Shown: positions 30,901-44,300 of the stretch, piece by piece
Position numbering within the stretch: the first letter of the stretch is position 1
Layout: the number at the start of each line of letters is the position of its first letter
Notes under the pieces: model-generated
What the model was told of the DNA's origin: nothing
Database searches by the model: none
Seen by the model: only the letters and a program-made list of their open reading frames with translations
From: Beaufortia kweichowensis
Taxonomy: Eukaryota; Chordata; Actinopteri; Cypriniformes; Gastromyzontidae
DNA: 64,000 nucleotides
Assembly (NCBI GenBank): GCA_019155185.1
Contig: CM032811.1
Location: 12,420,075-12,484,074 of the forward strand
Direction of reading: 5' to 3'
Program-made: the position numbers and the translations under genes

Positions 30901-33900
30901 CAATTCCAAGAATACTAAGATTAATGAGGGTTTAGTAAACCAACTATACACTAGTGCACCATAATTACAGGTCTTGAGGATTGTTAGGGTACTTGAAAGC
31001 AGTTTTTCGCACCTTAGTGAGCTCGCCAAGGTGGTTGAGGGCCCCCAAAGCATAGAGCTGCTCCAGAGCCAAAACCAGCGTTTCATGAGGAGGAGGATCC
31101 ATGAAATCAAAGTGAATCAGGTCATTTATGCCTGTCGCACAGATCAGGAAACATGTTAGATCTGAATCTCATTAAAGGGATTAAACAGTTTTTGTGTATA
31201 CATTGACTTTACATTCTCTAAGCGGTGCCACACCCCAAAATAAATACCATGAAGTTTTGCTTCAATCAAAAGACTAAAAAAACTGAAAATGCAAATATCT
31301 TCATGTAAACTAAAAAAATATGTGAAACGTCATGCATATTATGCGTTTCTTTACAAAGTGACACAGCCAAATACACTTTATTATGCATTTAGTTGTTTTT
31401 GTTCTTCACAACTCATCTTAGCCAATCATTTTAAATATCATTATCATCATAACAAACAGACTCCATTATTCTCACCCAGACTCTTGAGCAGCAGAACCAC
31501 ATTGCCCAGGTTTGTCCTCTGGATCTCTGGGACTGTGGTCTCCTCCATCTCGTGTTTATAGGCCCATGCTGTGTACAGTCGAAAACACTTCCCAGCAGCC
31601 ACCCTTCCTGCACGACCTGCTCTCTGATTGGCCGACGCCTGTCCAGTAGGCAAAGTCAAATGCATTAATTAAAGCATTAAATGTTTCACCATCAACCTAC
31701 ATTCCTGATCTAAAAAAAAAAATGACGCAAAATGTCTAATAGCAGGTATGAATGGAATGACAAAGTACACATTATTCTTAGACTCTCTATTTACACTTCC
31801 AGTCAAAGCTGGACACACCTACTCTTTTTTTTCTTTGTTGTTGTGAAATTCACATGTAGACGCAATTTACATTTGTCTACGTCTTAAGAGGTAAATGTGA
31901 AATAACAGCTCTGCCTCTCACTTTGGAACACGGAGTGACGATGAGAGACTCCATTCCTGTTCGAGCATTGTAACTCTTCTGTTTGCAAAAGCCTGGATCA
32001 ATTACGTAGATAATGCCATCAATAGTAAGAGATGTCTCCGCAATATTTGTGGCCACCACAACCTGCAGATCAAAATCAATGTGTTATTATTACATGTCAA
32101 TTTATATTAAGTGTATTACCAAGGTGATCAGGAAAATGTTTCCCACAGAGCATTTACATTTCTAAAACTGCATTTGTTTTTGTATATGTATAACACCTCC
32201 AACAGACTACCAAAGGATATAATGCCCCCTGGTGGCCTGCAGGGGTAATGGCGTCTTACTTTGCGAGCCCCAGGTGGGGTGGGATTGAAGATCTTGGCTT
32301 GCATGTCAGAGGGCAGGTTGGCATAGATAGGCAGAACCATGAGTTCAGATATCTTTGAACCCAATCTCCTACATCTCTCCTGTAAAAGCTCACAACACGC
32401 CTCAATCTCCTCCTACAACACACAAGGAGACAGTAAACGTCAACATTACCACTAAAAATACATCCAATCATTTTTAGAATAAATTTTTTTGTTTGTCAGG
32501 AACTGACCTGTCCTGTGAGGAAGACCAGCACATCTCCAGTAGGCTGGGTGACATGGATCTGCAGTACAGAGACGACACATGCTTCCAGATAATCTGCCTC
32601 TGGAGACTGAAACCAAAGACAAAATTTTAATATTTCAAAATAAAAAAAATGCATGCATGTTTAAATATATGTAACTGGTGTAAAGAAATGACAAAACTGC
32701 AATCAAAAACTAATATAAAGCACACAGCAATAAAAGGAATCACTTAGAATCTCTAGATAGCCGTGCACATTGTGAAATTTTTTTGGTCCAAAGTCCTGAA
32801 TCACATAACTGGTAAATGAAAATATCATACTAAATAACAAACTCCAACTGGTTATGGTAGTATTGTGTCACAAATCACGAACGGACAGACAGTTTGTCTC
32901 TGAACATTTTGGACGAGTATCTAGTTCAGATGCAACACACACAGTACTGTGACACAACAACAAAACAAATGTCTCATGCTTTAATCACCACTTATTACCT
33001 TTGTGTAGAAGATGTCCACAGGGAACCTTCGTCCTGGAATCCTAAATACAGGCGCATCATCAAAAAAGCAGGAGAAACGCTCTGTATCCAGGGTTGCACT
33101 GGCCACCAGAACTTTCAGGTCAGGACGGAAGCGAGCGATATCTTTAATCAAACCAAAGAGAATGTCCGTGTGTAATGTTCGCTCATGAGCCTCGTCGATG
33201 ATGATCACGCTGAAAGAGAGAATGATGGAGAGGCCAATCAGACAACACTGGTAAACGTACAGATAGGTGTTTCCAGTAATGGACACCTGGACATTTTTAA
33301 TACCTGTAACTGGCGAGATCAGGCTCTGTAAGAAACTCTCTAAGTAACATGCCGTCTGTCATGTATTTCAAGATGGTGCGTTCTGACGTACAGTCCTCAA
33401 AACGGATGCTGTAGCCCACCTACGAAAGATGACATCACAGCTGATGACGATCAAGAATCTGGATCACACATTTATGAATCGGAATCACAGACATCTGAAT
33501 GTGGATCACAAATTCAAAGCAGATGGATTCTGACCTCATTTCCCAGTTTGACACTCATTTCTTGTGCGACTCTGGCTGCTACAGACATGGCCGCCACTCG
33601 TCGAGGCTGTGTACAGCCGATCTTCATTCCCCCTTCAGTGTAACCCTTGAAAAAAGGATCAAGAAATGCAACTTTGAGGCTTTTGTTAAGCTGTTGATAC
33701 CTAAATATGAAATGTGAGACATGACACCAAACTAAAGACCGACTCGTTAATAAATGCACATTCCTGGTTGTTTTGTAGCAGGCTTGCTAATAAATACATA
33801 CATTTTCCAGAAGATACTGAGGTATTTGGGTGGTCTTGCCAGATCCGGTTTCACCCTCTATCACCAAGATCTGGTGGTCCCTTATGGCAGCGAGAAGGTC

Positions 33901-36022
33901 TTCTCTGTAAGGAAAGATGGGTAGACTGCGTCTGACCTCCTGGATGGACTGCTTCTGTTTCTCAGCTTGTGATAGCTCAGGTTCACTTTCCTGCTGTTTA
34001 GAAACACAAAGAATAATAAAGTTTGCATGACCGACATAAGGAACCATGAGGAACATATACAGTATTTTATTTTACGGTGATATCAACCTTCTCTGATAGC
34101 GTTCCCTTCATGGTAATGGCCGTGCTGACAAAGTTGATCATCTCCTCCTCCTCTAAAATGAGCTGGTACTTCTCCTTCTCCTCCTTTATTCTGCGTTCCC
34201 TCTCCTCTTTGGCCCCGAACTGCAGGGTGGCAGTGGCAACTCTCGCCTCCTCCCACCGGCCCTGTTCCCCGCCTCCCTCTCTGGGCATCTCCTCAAACTC
34301 CAGGTCCATGTCTCTTTGAGGAATGGACTGAAATGAACAGAGTTGACATGAGGGATAAAAACAAGAACAGAAAAGCAATACAATTTTCAAGGTATTGAAA
34401 TATCAAACAAAAACAAATATTGCCAATTGGTTATTTAATTGTTTACTTTTGTGCAAAATGTAATAAGATTCTCAATTTTTATAAGAAAATTCCTTAAACT
34501 TCCCATGCCACCTATTATCTCTGATTTATATATTCCTGCATGTTTAATGAAATGTCTCAGACCCACCTTATTTCTTTTCTCCTCAGGCATGTAGTATCTG
34601 TTTTTTCTCTCCTCTACTTCTTTCGCTCCTGCTTTCTTGTAATCTCGCGCCAGGTCCCGGATCTTCTTTTTATATTCCAGATCTTTCCTCTCATGCTCTG
34701 TGAGGTTTTGGGTTGAGAACAGATACTCCTCATCTACAATCTCAGCCTCCAGGTCTTCCAGCTTCTCCTGTTCTCTTTTGGACAGATACTGACGACGCGA
34801 CTGTTTCCTTAATTCAGGAAGCTGAAACCAAAGAGTTTTAATGGATATTAAAGAATATACAGTTTCTTTAAAAATGTACTTATGAATAAATTGTGCAGAC
34901 ATCAAAATAATGTTCAATAGCTTTTTAGGTTTCTTACCATTTTCCTTTTATCCTCTTCATCCATCTTTAGTCTCTTCTGCGCTTCCTCATAGGCCTGATA
35001 AAAGATCATCAAATATCATATATCAATTTTTTGTGATCATGCTGAGGGCAGTTTTAATAAAGAACAGTAAACAGGAAGCAACATTATTTTGGTGTCAGAA
35101 ACTTGGACACTTTACCTTTTTGTCATTTCTCTCAAGTATGTGTCTGGTCTTGTCTTTGTCTTTCTGTTTGACGCGCTCAGCAAAGGCATCCCTCTCCTCT
35201 AGGTCCTGGAGTCTCTCTCTCTCCTCTCGTTCCCATTCTTCTTCCTCCTCTTCATCTTTAACAGCTTTCTTTGGCTCATCCATACCCTTAGAGCTAAAAG
35301 GGTTCAAAATAAACCAAAAGAATCCACAGAGAACAAAAGGGCATTGTAAAAATTAATAGTTTACCCTCTGAAATCTGATTGGATGAAAGCATAATTTACT
35401 CAGATTACTAAGACTAATAAATATATGACAAAAAATAAATTTCACATTGTTCACCTCTTCTTTCTGTCCTCCTCATCAGACGATGATTTTTCCTCTTGTT
35501 TTTGTCTGAGATGTTTTCTCTTCTTTCCTTTATCTCTGTCTTTGCTCTTCTTTTCTTTTCCTTTGTCTTTGGCTGTCTCTCCATCGCTCTCACTGTCCTC
35601 CAGGAGAGTGTAGGTTCTGTTCTTTCTTTCCATTTCCATCACATGCCGTTCCATCGCTCGGGCAGGTTTCTCTGCCACATGTTTTTTGGGTACCTGAAAT
35701 GAAGATAATGTTACATCTACATACACCAGCAGTCAAAATAAGACATGCCTTACATCAGTAGTGCCATACATGTCATACAGGTAGTTATAAACATAAAGTT
35801 ATGTCTTGTGGTCAGAAAATATACCTTGTTATACAATTCATGTGCAAATGCTGTGATTCTTGGATCAATGTCAATCGTTCCAGTTTGTTGAATCCGATGC
35901 ACAAAGTCTTCAGGTCCAGATGACTTCCGCACTAGACCGATCATGAACTGGGCCACATATCTGTCACTTAAACCCAGGATGTCATGAAGCTGGTCACTAA
36001 CCCACTGTTCAAGACTGGCCAT
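27962..36022 (-). CDS. dhx16: DEAH-box pre-mRNA splicing helicase DHX16 (Prp2 ortholog), complete
   Basis: ATP-dependent RNA helicase that activates the spliceosome before the first catalytic step. Twenty minus-strand coding exons, all GT-AG with matching phases: 36022-35825, 35693-35455, 35293-35116, 34994-34938, 34821-34567, 34327-34076, 33993-33802, 33645-33535, 33419-33304, 33209-32999, 32606-32508, 32412-32260, 32062-31922, 31638-31476, 31131-31013, 30706-30639, 30504-30342, 29629-29468, 28700-28527, 28090-27962. The product is 1059 residues (human about 1041). The N-terminus is charged with KKRKHLRQK and ERERLQDLEERDAFAERVKQ. Helicase motifs are GETGSGKTTQ (I, about 441), TQPRRVAA (Ia), DEAH (II, about 537), SAT (III), FLTGQ (IV), TNIAETSLTI (V) and QRAGRAGR (VI, about 739). 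The OB-fold region holds RARDVREQLEGL and QQTVYVHPNSSLFE. It ends KAREELG. Confidence 0.97.
31796..31830 (+). mobile_element. Short Tc1-like MITE end fragment
   Basis: CTTCCAGTCAAAGCTGGACA followed by CACCTACTC is a decayed end of the same type of element as at 14.4 kb. It lies within dhx16 intron 13. Confidence 0.45.
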
Positions 36023-36393
36023 TGTGACTGTATAGAAGAACACAAACCATAATAGTTTACTCAAGACTGCATCAACAGGCTCATCATCGTAAAGGCTTAT
36101 ATAAATCAGCAGGCACTAGAAACATCTTAGTCTCACTAGAGACAAATATTTACAAGTGAACACAGCCATATGCAAACGAACCTCTTGGAACATTAAAACA
36201 CTGCAACACGTTCACAAATGCAGCTTAAGAAACTAGCCAGCGAATTATTTTAAATGAAAACTATGGCTACAAGACCCATAATGACGAAACATCCTGAAAT
36301 TAGGCACTCGGGTGCACAAGTAGAATTATACCAAAATACAAATACAGAAATATTACAAATAAAATCACAATCAGTTTGGTTAAGTTTACTTAC

Positions 36394-36460
36394 GTTAACA
36401 GGGCGTCCACGCGCTTTAACCTATGAAAACATTTACATTACATCCGGGGTCACGACGTTC
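36394..36460 (-). promoter_or_regulatory. dhx16: Probable dhx16 non-coding first exon / promoter
   Basis: A strong minus-strand donor (TTAAC|GTAAGTAAAC, exon end 36394) pairs with an acceptor (CTATACAG) six bases before the dhx16 ATG. CpG-bearing sequence at 36.39-36.49 kb fits a housekeeping promoter. The outer boundary is approximate. Confidence 0.5.
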
Positions 36461-37126
36461 TCAGAGCGTTCTGTCAAAATAAAAGTCCCGTCACCTGTAT
36501 TAAAGAGAAGATTTTTTCTTTTCTTTTTCCTGTCAAATCATGCTTCACGTATGAATTACAAATATAAACTTACATTAGAAATATCTATTTAGAAATAGAT
36601 AAATAAATATTATAAATGATGAGAAAAGTTCAGAAACTCCGAAACAATCACTTTTCAAATAATTACTGAAATTAAAATATTACAACGTCATAATATGAAA
36701 ATCAAGAGTATTTTTTTTAGAGACATACAAACAAAAAATAGGAATTTATTGCATGCTCTTGCTAATAAAAGGTAAATATATTAGAATGCTTATATAGCCG
36801 CCTACCTTGTAGTATTATATATATAATAAACTTCAGCTGTTATTGTTTAACATTAGTAAATTATTTTTCAGTATTTTAGGTTAACTAAAGTTTTTTTTAA
36901 GTGGCTGAATCCCTCAAAAATGCAATACGGAAAACAGACGATTTATAACTCGATGTATTTCTAGTGTTCATTAACAAAAAAGATGCACATAGTGAAGTAT
37001 ACCGTTAATTTATCTTTTTTTGTAATTGCGGTGAAACAAAATTGTTGTGCTTTGCTTGTCTTTTTTCCGATAAAACCATATCAATTGGTTTTTATCGACA
37101 AAAAATTCTCTGATAGAGGAAGCGGT

Positions 37127-37138
37127 CTATATATAAGC
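37127..37138 (+). promoter_or_regulatory. TATA box of ppt2
   Basis: CTATATATAAGC lies about 210 bp upstream of the ppt2 start codon on the coding strand, with no intervening splice needed. The region between dhx16 and ppt2 (about 36.46-37.1 kb) is AT-rich and shows no other gene. Confidence 0.55.
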
Positions 37139-37347
37139 ATCACCTCAGCTGTGACAAACTAGATGCGGAACAAGCACTTCTATTAAAAACGCCTTTGAAA
37201 CAGTCGCGTATTTTTTTTAATATTAGTCAGAATTGGAACAGCGCCATTAAACTTTTCTACGAAAATACTAATTATCCTTGTTGTTGAATAAAGTACAGAT
37301 TAGTGTTAAATTTATATGTTAAGTATTGTGTGTGTTGGTGTGACTCT

Positions 37348-39605
37348 ATGGAAGTTTTGATGACTGGTTGCTGCAGACCATGTGTTTTTATATGGACTGC
37401 ATTACTGCTGTCCTCAGTTGTGGGATACAGACCAGTCATTATTGTTCACGGGATTTTTGATGGACCTAAACAGTTCAAGATTTTGGAGAATTTTATCAAT
37501 CAGGTGAGAACATTACTGCGACTCTGCTGATGCATATGGTCAGAACTGTTTGTTGTTATCTTACATATAAGTAATAATAAGTAATAATTTGAATATATGT
37601 AAATTTAAAAAATCCCTAACTTAATAACCGTTCTATTGTTTTTAGTGCCAACACTGTTTGTTTATATTTTACATATTCCTGTATGTAGATGTAAACATTT
37701 GCATATAGACATATGTAAATAAAAAAAACTATAACTATATTACTGGCCAAGTTTTTAACATTTATATTTAAGATTTTGCAGACTGACATTACAAGGTTTT
37801 AACAAACAAAAATAAAATACTGCATAACAGTATTTATCTTAGGTGTTTCTGTTTCAATTAATAATAGATTTTCTACCTCAATACTTCTCTTTTCTATCTT
37901 GAACGAAACTCACAAACTTCTCCTTTCACTGTGTCTCAGTCTCATCCAGGTACCAATGTGACCACATTTGCTCTGTATGACTACATTGCCAGTTTAAAGC
38001 CTCTGTGGCAGCAGGTGGAAGCCTTCAGACAGGCCATCGAACCCATCATGCAAAGTGCTGAAGATGGTGTGCATCTCATCTGCTTTTCACAAGGTCAATC
38101 AAGTTTATCTATCCATTCTACAACTGCATACAAATATTAAACGTTATGACAATCTACAGACTCTTAATTTTTTTTATTTTCTTTTATTATTTACTATATA
38201 CACAGGTGGTTTGATATGTCGTGGAGTTCTTGCAACTCTTCCCGCTCATAACGTTCACTCTCTGATATTTCTGTCGTCACCACTAGCCGGCCAGTTTGGA
38301 GGTTTGTAGCATCCTTCCCACAACACAAACCACAATATCTCATTTCTCTAAATAAGGCAGATGTGGTACATATTTTGTGTTGTCTGTGTTTTTACAGATT
38401 CGTCTTATCTGAGGTATTTTTTTCCTAAATTTATCAAGTCAAGGCTGTTCCATATTTGTTATACTTCATGGGGACAACAAATATCTATTTGCAACTACTG
38501 GAATGGTAAGATGTCTGACTTTTGTGTAAGAAGCTCATCCGTTTTAAATGTTTGTCTGCACAATTTTAGAATTTTCTTATTGTTTTACATTTCATTTGAC
38601 TTTCAACACATCTTCCCCAACTCTCTCTCTCTGTAGATCCACACCAAAGAGAGAGATATCTACAAAGCAGCAACTATCTTGCCCCACTGAATGGAGAAAT
38701 AGATCATGTCAACCTAACAGGTAATTTAAAATTACAAAAATTAAACAAGAATCAAGCCATATAAAACTTAAATTAAACTTTTCTTATTTTCAGTGCTATT
38801 AACTTATAGAAGCTAGCCTAACATGCATTATTTTTTTTATTTTTAAAATGATGTTATTTAGCATCATAAAACCAAACACTACATGGTATAAACCTGCTTA
38901 GTGTTTATATGCTACTCAGATTACAGCATCTGTTTATGCTGCTTATGTACTTTCGATTCTGTGGCTTCAGGACCTGTTGTATGCTTGTCTTTCACAGCGT
39001 GGCGAGACAGCTTTCTGCGCATACATAAGCTGGTGCTGATTGGTGGACCAGATGATGGTGTTATAACGCCATGGCAGTCAAGGTCTCGATACTTTATCAC
39101 ATTACATATGTAAAAATTATTTGTTTTTAAAAGTGTATTTTGGTGTTCTTATGAACTTTTATGTGACTTTTTGTTCAAATAAATCTGACATTTTATATAG
39201 TAAGTGAACAAAAATATTTGTTAACATTTTCTGGCAAAAGTTGCATACTAAAAACCAATGTTATCAAATTTTATTGCAGATGAGAGTTGTGTAACGAGTT
39301 AATCTGTGTGTAAATGCACTAGACTGTAAATAATGTGAGAAATATTCAGTGTGACATTTGAACTTCACTACAAAGGTCTGGCAGGATTATGTGGTGCTAT
39401 TTTAAGGTATGTTTGCCATCTCTAAAATGCAGATCCTAAAAAACTTTTTCCCCACAGTATTTTTGGATTCTACGATAGTATTGAAACTGTGGTTGAGATG
39501 GAAAAGCAGAACGTAAGTATTGTTAGGTTTGGTACTTTATGCAATATTTTGTGTAGTTGTTAGTGGCTGTATGCTGGCTGGTATTAGTTTACTTGTTGTA
39601 ATCAT

Positions 39606-39653
<48 letters not shown>

Positions 39654-39798
39654 GTATTACCAAATGGATGCTTTTGGCCTGAAAACACTAGATTTTAAGG
39701 GAGCCGTGGTCAAGTGTGTCGTGCCTAATGTGTGGCATACATCCTGGCATTCAAACCTTACAGTCTACCAGACCTGCATAGACAAGTGGCTCACCTAA
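37348..39798 (+). CDS. ppt2: Palmitoyl-protein thioesterase 2 (lysosomal thioesterase), complete
   Basis: Lysosomal alpha/beta-hydrolase that cleaves thioester-linked acyl groups such as palmitoyl-CoA. Eight plus-strand exons: 37348-37503, 37940-38093, 38206-38301, 38398-38505, 38637-38720, 38998-39082, 39458-39512, 39655-39798; 293 residues (human 302). A signal peptide (about 1-26) precedes RPVIIVHGIFDGPKQF. The catalytic triad is visible: Ser102 in CFSQGG, Asp219 in GGPDDGVITPWQSS and His274 in VWHTSWHSN. These match human S111, D228 and H283 with a constant offset of 9. CYTSWGQQISICNYW is a family hallmark, and N-glycosylation sites NVT, NLT and NLT are present. ATG 37360 is an alternative start. 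It is divergent from dhx16. The acceptor of the last intron is preceded by a (CT)22 tract. A polyadenylation signal lies at 40116. Confidence 0.95.
39609..39652. repeat. (CT)22 microsatellite serving as polypyrimidine tract
   Basis: The repeat runs directly into the acceptor CTAG of the last ppt2 intron, so the microsatellite is itself the splice polypyrimidine tract. Confidence 0.93.
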
Positions 39799-40115
39799 TT
39801 TAAAGACAAAGAAAAAAGAAACTGTTTTTACATACATACACATGCACATGATGAAGTATAGCCTGTCAGTATCACATTTCTGTTTTTAATCAGTTTGGCT
39901 TGTATGTAATATGATTGTATTGTAATTATTCACTTTGATGATGATGTTAAATGTGATTATTTATCAACTAAATATGCTATAAATGATTTTTTTGAAAGCT
40001 TGTTATGTAAGAGCTTGTGCTGGTTTAATACTATAAGCTGGTTAATTTGAATAGTAGCTACTTATACAGGGAGATCATACAGGCAAACTGGATTTACTGG
40101 TTTTTATAATCAGTG

Positions 40116-40121
40116 AATAAA
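40116..40121 (+). terminator. ppt2: ppt2 polyadenylation signal (AATAAA)
   Basis: AATAAA lies 318 bp after the ppt2 stop codon and before the CpG-rich start of the next gene. Earlier variants could also be used. Confidence 0.5.
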
Positions 40122-40259
40122 ATGTCATACACACATACCTAACCTGAGAAGTTCACAAATTCTCATGCACAAAGTGTGACAACTAGACCCCGTTTTCTCT
40201 ATAATGCAAATGGCTATAACATAAACTTATTTCTCGACTGTAATAGTGTGACACTCCAC

Positions 40260-40441
40260 GTGAACGACCGCTGCACATGCGCGCGATTGGGCAAACAGCT
40301 GGAACGCGCCGCGCACCCGCGTGTTTAACAGGTATTTATTATGACGTCAGCAAGGTAGACCGGTTGCGCGCGGTGGCTGCTGCTCCGGTAGGGACGCGCG
40401 AGACGTGCTCAGGAGTGTACAAATACTCTTCCGGACACTCG
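40260..40441 (+). promoter_or_regulatory. CpG-rich promoter and probable non-coding first exon of the myomegalin-like gene
   Basis: The stretch is markedly CpG-rich (GCGCGATT, ACGCGCCGCGCAC, GTTGCGCGCGG), holds a perfect CRE TGACGTCA at 40342-40349, and ends in a good donor (CTCG|GTAAGGG, exon end 40441). A further non-coding exon at about 41013-41172 is likely (acceptor TTTTAG, donor GTAAAT). Confidence 0.55.
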
Positions 40442-41331
40442 GTAAGGGATTTTATCGGTACGTTTGTGGTGGCAATCGTGTTTTTAAACTTATCGGGTCG
40501 ATTGTCGTGTGTGTGACAGTTGTTTGGTCTGTCGGGGCGACTGTCATATCATGTTTATGTCCTCAGCAGGGTCATTCTGACATTCCGGGAAATCAAAAGT
40601 CAGATTTGTTGAATCATATCATCTTATCATGATTGTTATATTCATGTCGTGAACGTTTTTAGAAAGTTTAGTAGCGAGGACAAGGAAAACCGAACCGAGA
40701 TTTGCTGAGATTACTCACCGCATGGAAACTTCTCTGCCAACGCGTCGCGTTGCTTCATTTGCTTATTTGTTTCTTTAACTGCTGCTTATTGGCTGTAAAT
40801 GAGCACGTGGTTTTATTTCATTTACTTTATTTTATGTTGCTATTTTTCTATTGAGTTTTATTTTATATAAAATGTCTGGTGTATGCATAAAACCTGAAAC
40901 GAAACTATTAAAATGTAAAGCATTTAAAACGAGCTTTTAAATAAATGATGCTTGCATACATTGAGAAAAAATACAATGGGTGAATCGGGATGTGTGTGTC
41001 TGTGTGTTTTAGGCTGCAGATCGACGTGTCCTGTCTATGGTTTAGCTGCTGTGTAAACATTGGGACTGACAGTAGGGGAAATCGAGCTGTCATTCGGTGG
41101 ACCCACCCCAGCCAAAGGACAACACTACTGCCATACAGAACTACTACTGACAGATTGACTCGGCTGTGTGGAGTAAATATGCTTTCAATTCAAAACCTAA
41201 GCATTTACAAAAGCAAAATAAACCTATTGCTTTGGAAAAGGTTTCTTAACATGTGTTTTTATAAACCTTTAATAATCTCTAAATTGTTCTTCATATACCA
41301 TTATTATTATAGGGTGTCTGCTGTATGTATA

Positions 41332-44300
41332 ATGACTTCCAGAGGTAAAAATGAGGCATGCCGCATCTGCGGAGGTGAACTGCAGGGTAACCAGCGACGA
41401 TGGTTGTACACGGCTCAGAACCGAAAAGGGGCACAACCTCGAACTCTGACAGATTTTTCCAGGAAGGGAAGTTTGTCCAGATCAGTGCAGAGCAGCCCAT
41501 GGGGTATGAACAATTGCACAACAAATACTAAACAACATTTAAGATAAAAAAAGGTCAAACGTGGCCAATCAGATTTAAGTATTTCAAAGTGCTGTGTAAT
41601 AATTAGGATTATTATAGAAAAGAATATCGTTTTCTTATAGATGCCATAGCCTATCCACAATGACTGTGTGCTTTAGTATTAACAACACAACATGCCAGTA
41701 AAATCATTTTCTTTGCCTTTACTGATAACATAATCTCTTTACACTTTCATATCTAGGCAGCACTTTATCTCTGAGTTCCTCTCGATCGACCTCCAAATCT
41801 CACTCTGTGCTCACCCCTACGAAAGGAATAGATCTGCTGTGTGTGCTGACACACATAATAGATCAGCCTGTACCACGTGGTGAAGGACAGGGGGAGTTCA
41901 TATGTGGCAAGTGTGTGACTGTTCTAGAGCGAGTTTTCAAGTTCGACACCGTCATCTCACGAGTCAAAGTGCTTTCGAGTGAGAGACTCCAGAAACTCTC
42001 TCAGGAAAGAGACAAGGTCAGGCGATGGGTCCGAAGCTTGTACTACCAACGCAACTTTCCTAATTCCAGAGGCAAAGGAAGCTCCAGTGAGGAGGAAGGA
42101 GAACCGAGAAGACGACGCAGAGATGATTCTGCAGGCGATGGATACAGAGAAATGCTGCGAGACAACATGGCTCTCTCCGAGTACGAATGGTGGTCTGAGA
42201 AATCTGAGTCATGTCCCCATTACAGGAGAACTGGGAAACGGTGCCATAAAGACAAGAAGTGCGAGTGCTGCGACTCCCTGAGAGTGTCCGACTCGGACTA
42301 TGAGTCCGTTTGCGGCATTCCCCGTCACCTGCCAGAGCAAGCCTTCGCCTCATTGGGCCTCTCTCGGGATAAGTCCCGCAGCATGCCTCTTCATTGGTCC
42401 AGAGTGTCGTCTGTAAGTTCAAGTCCCGCCTCGCTGTCTGGTTCCTGTCACTCTTTACGATCTCAATCCCGCACTGCTTCCGTCCAATCACTGGACTCTT
42501 TGGATGGGAACGATCCATTTGATTGGCCAGAGGAGCAGGCCGTCATCTTAGACTCCATTTTTAAGGAGTTGAGGGGAATTGAAAGAAAGCCGGTGAGTTC
42601 TCCAGTTGGAAGTCGTATTCCTGTGTTGGCCAGAGGTGAAGCACATAATGGGAGGGATAAAGTCGAAGCGAGAGAGAGGTTGGTGAAGGTACTAAATTTT
42701 GGAGAGCAGGATAACGGCACGGATGATGAGTTTGATGGAGAGAGCGAGGATGTGCTGACCGAACTAAGAGACGAATTTATGCCATTGCAAAGAGAGGTGA
42801 GGCTAATATTTGCTGACAGTGTCATGTTTTGTTTTGCCCTGTGCCAGATTTTCTCTATATTCTATATGTTTGCTTTCTGCAGGTATCTTCGGGTAAAGTT
42901 CACCTGGCTGTGAAGCAGTTGCGCGAGCAGCTGGTTCAAGCTCAATCTCGCATCAGGACTCTAGAGGCGCAGCTCGGGAACGCAGACAAACCAGTAACCA
43001 TCGCTCCTGTCAATCAACCCAAGACTCCTTCACAGGTGCTGAGTGACATGAGGTCGATATAAATATAGAAATCTTCTGAGCAAATTGGGTGTAAAAGCTA
43101 AACATGTGGTCTTCGCATTGTCTTTAGAATGAACTCGTACCGTTGAAGACACACCTTTTGTTAATCTCTTTGTTGACTTCTTAAATCATTGGTTACACAA
43201 GGCATATTACAGAGGGCGTGTGGATTTTTATATGCTTTGAGTTCTTGCACATGCACACGCCTCGTCCAGGAATCTTCACGAACCAGAGGAGTTTGCCTTG
43301 GGCTTTTTTGTACCTGCTTTTATTGTTTATAATCTTTCAACGGGTGCAATTTAATGTGCTGATGTCTTTTCATCTTCTAGGTATATTTGCAACCAGAATC
43401 ACTTGGTTTGAATCTAAACTGTTTTTAAATCATGTAAATGCCTCAAAATTTCCAAATTTGTTGCACTATTAAGACATTTTATATCTTATAAACCTCAGAA
43501 TTTACCTGTAACCAACAAAACAAACCAACTAACAGCAAGCCTTGCTAAAATATTAGATACCAAGTGTTTACAATTGTTAAAGAAATAATTGCTAGAAATT
43601 AAAACTTTGATTTCGAACTAATTTGTGACCTCTGTTAAAATATTGTGAAAAAAATAGGACCCTTGAAGTCTGTAATGTGAAACTATTGAAAAGTGACTTG
43701 AGCAGTCACAATGACCTTAACTGTCCCTCAGGCATGAAGAGGAGTCATTTTTCTGGAAATGGTACCCATCCATGAGAATAATAATCTGATACGTGTTTGT
43801 TTTTGCCGCACACAGGCCAGTCTAAAGACCTCAAACAAAAATGACCTGATCGACAATCTCAGCCAATTGCTACACAGCAGAGAAAATGTAATCCAGGTTA
43901 GTACTGTGTTCACAAACCCAATAGAGCTGTTCAGTCTTGACATTTTAAGAAGTTTGTCAGGTTTAAGGAGGACACACTGAAGTGCTTTGTTGTAAATACA
44001 AGAAAACAACAGACCGTGTGCATGTCATACATGTGTCACTGATAAACTGTTGGATTTCATCCTCAGGAATGTGTGACTTTGATCCAAAGGCTGTGCGCTG
44101 AGCAGGGGGTGGAGTCAAAGGAGACGGATGTACTCATTAAAAAACTGACCAATGTCGTGAATAATAAACGCAACGAGCGAGAGGTGAGGTGCTGATTACA
44201 CACAGTACATACACGGTAATCTCACATCAGCGTGAAGGCCTCCAAATATCTTTTTTTCACTTTCTTTATTATTTATTATTTAGCTTCTAGGAACATTTTT

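Noticed and set aside
41979..42518. Overlapping 100- and 152-codon frames within the myomegalin-like large exon
   Set aside because: They are alternate-frame shadows of the conserved coding frame.
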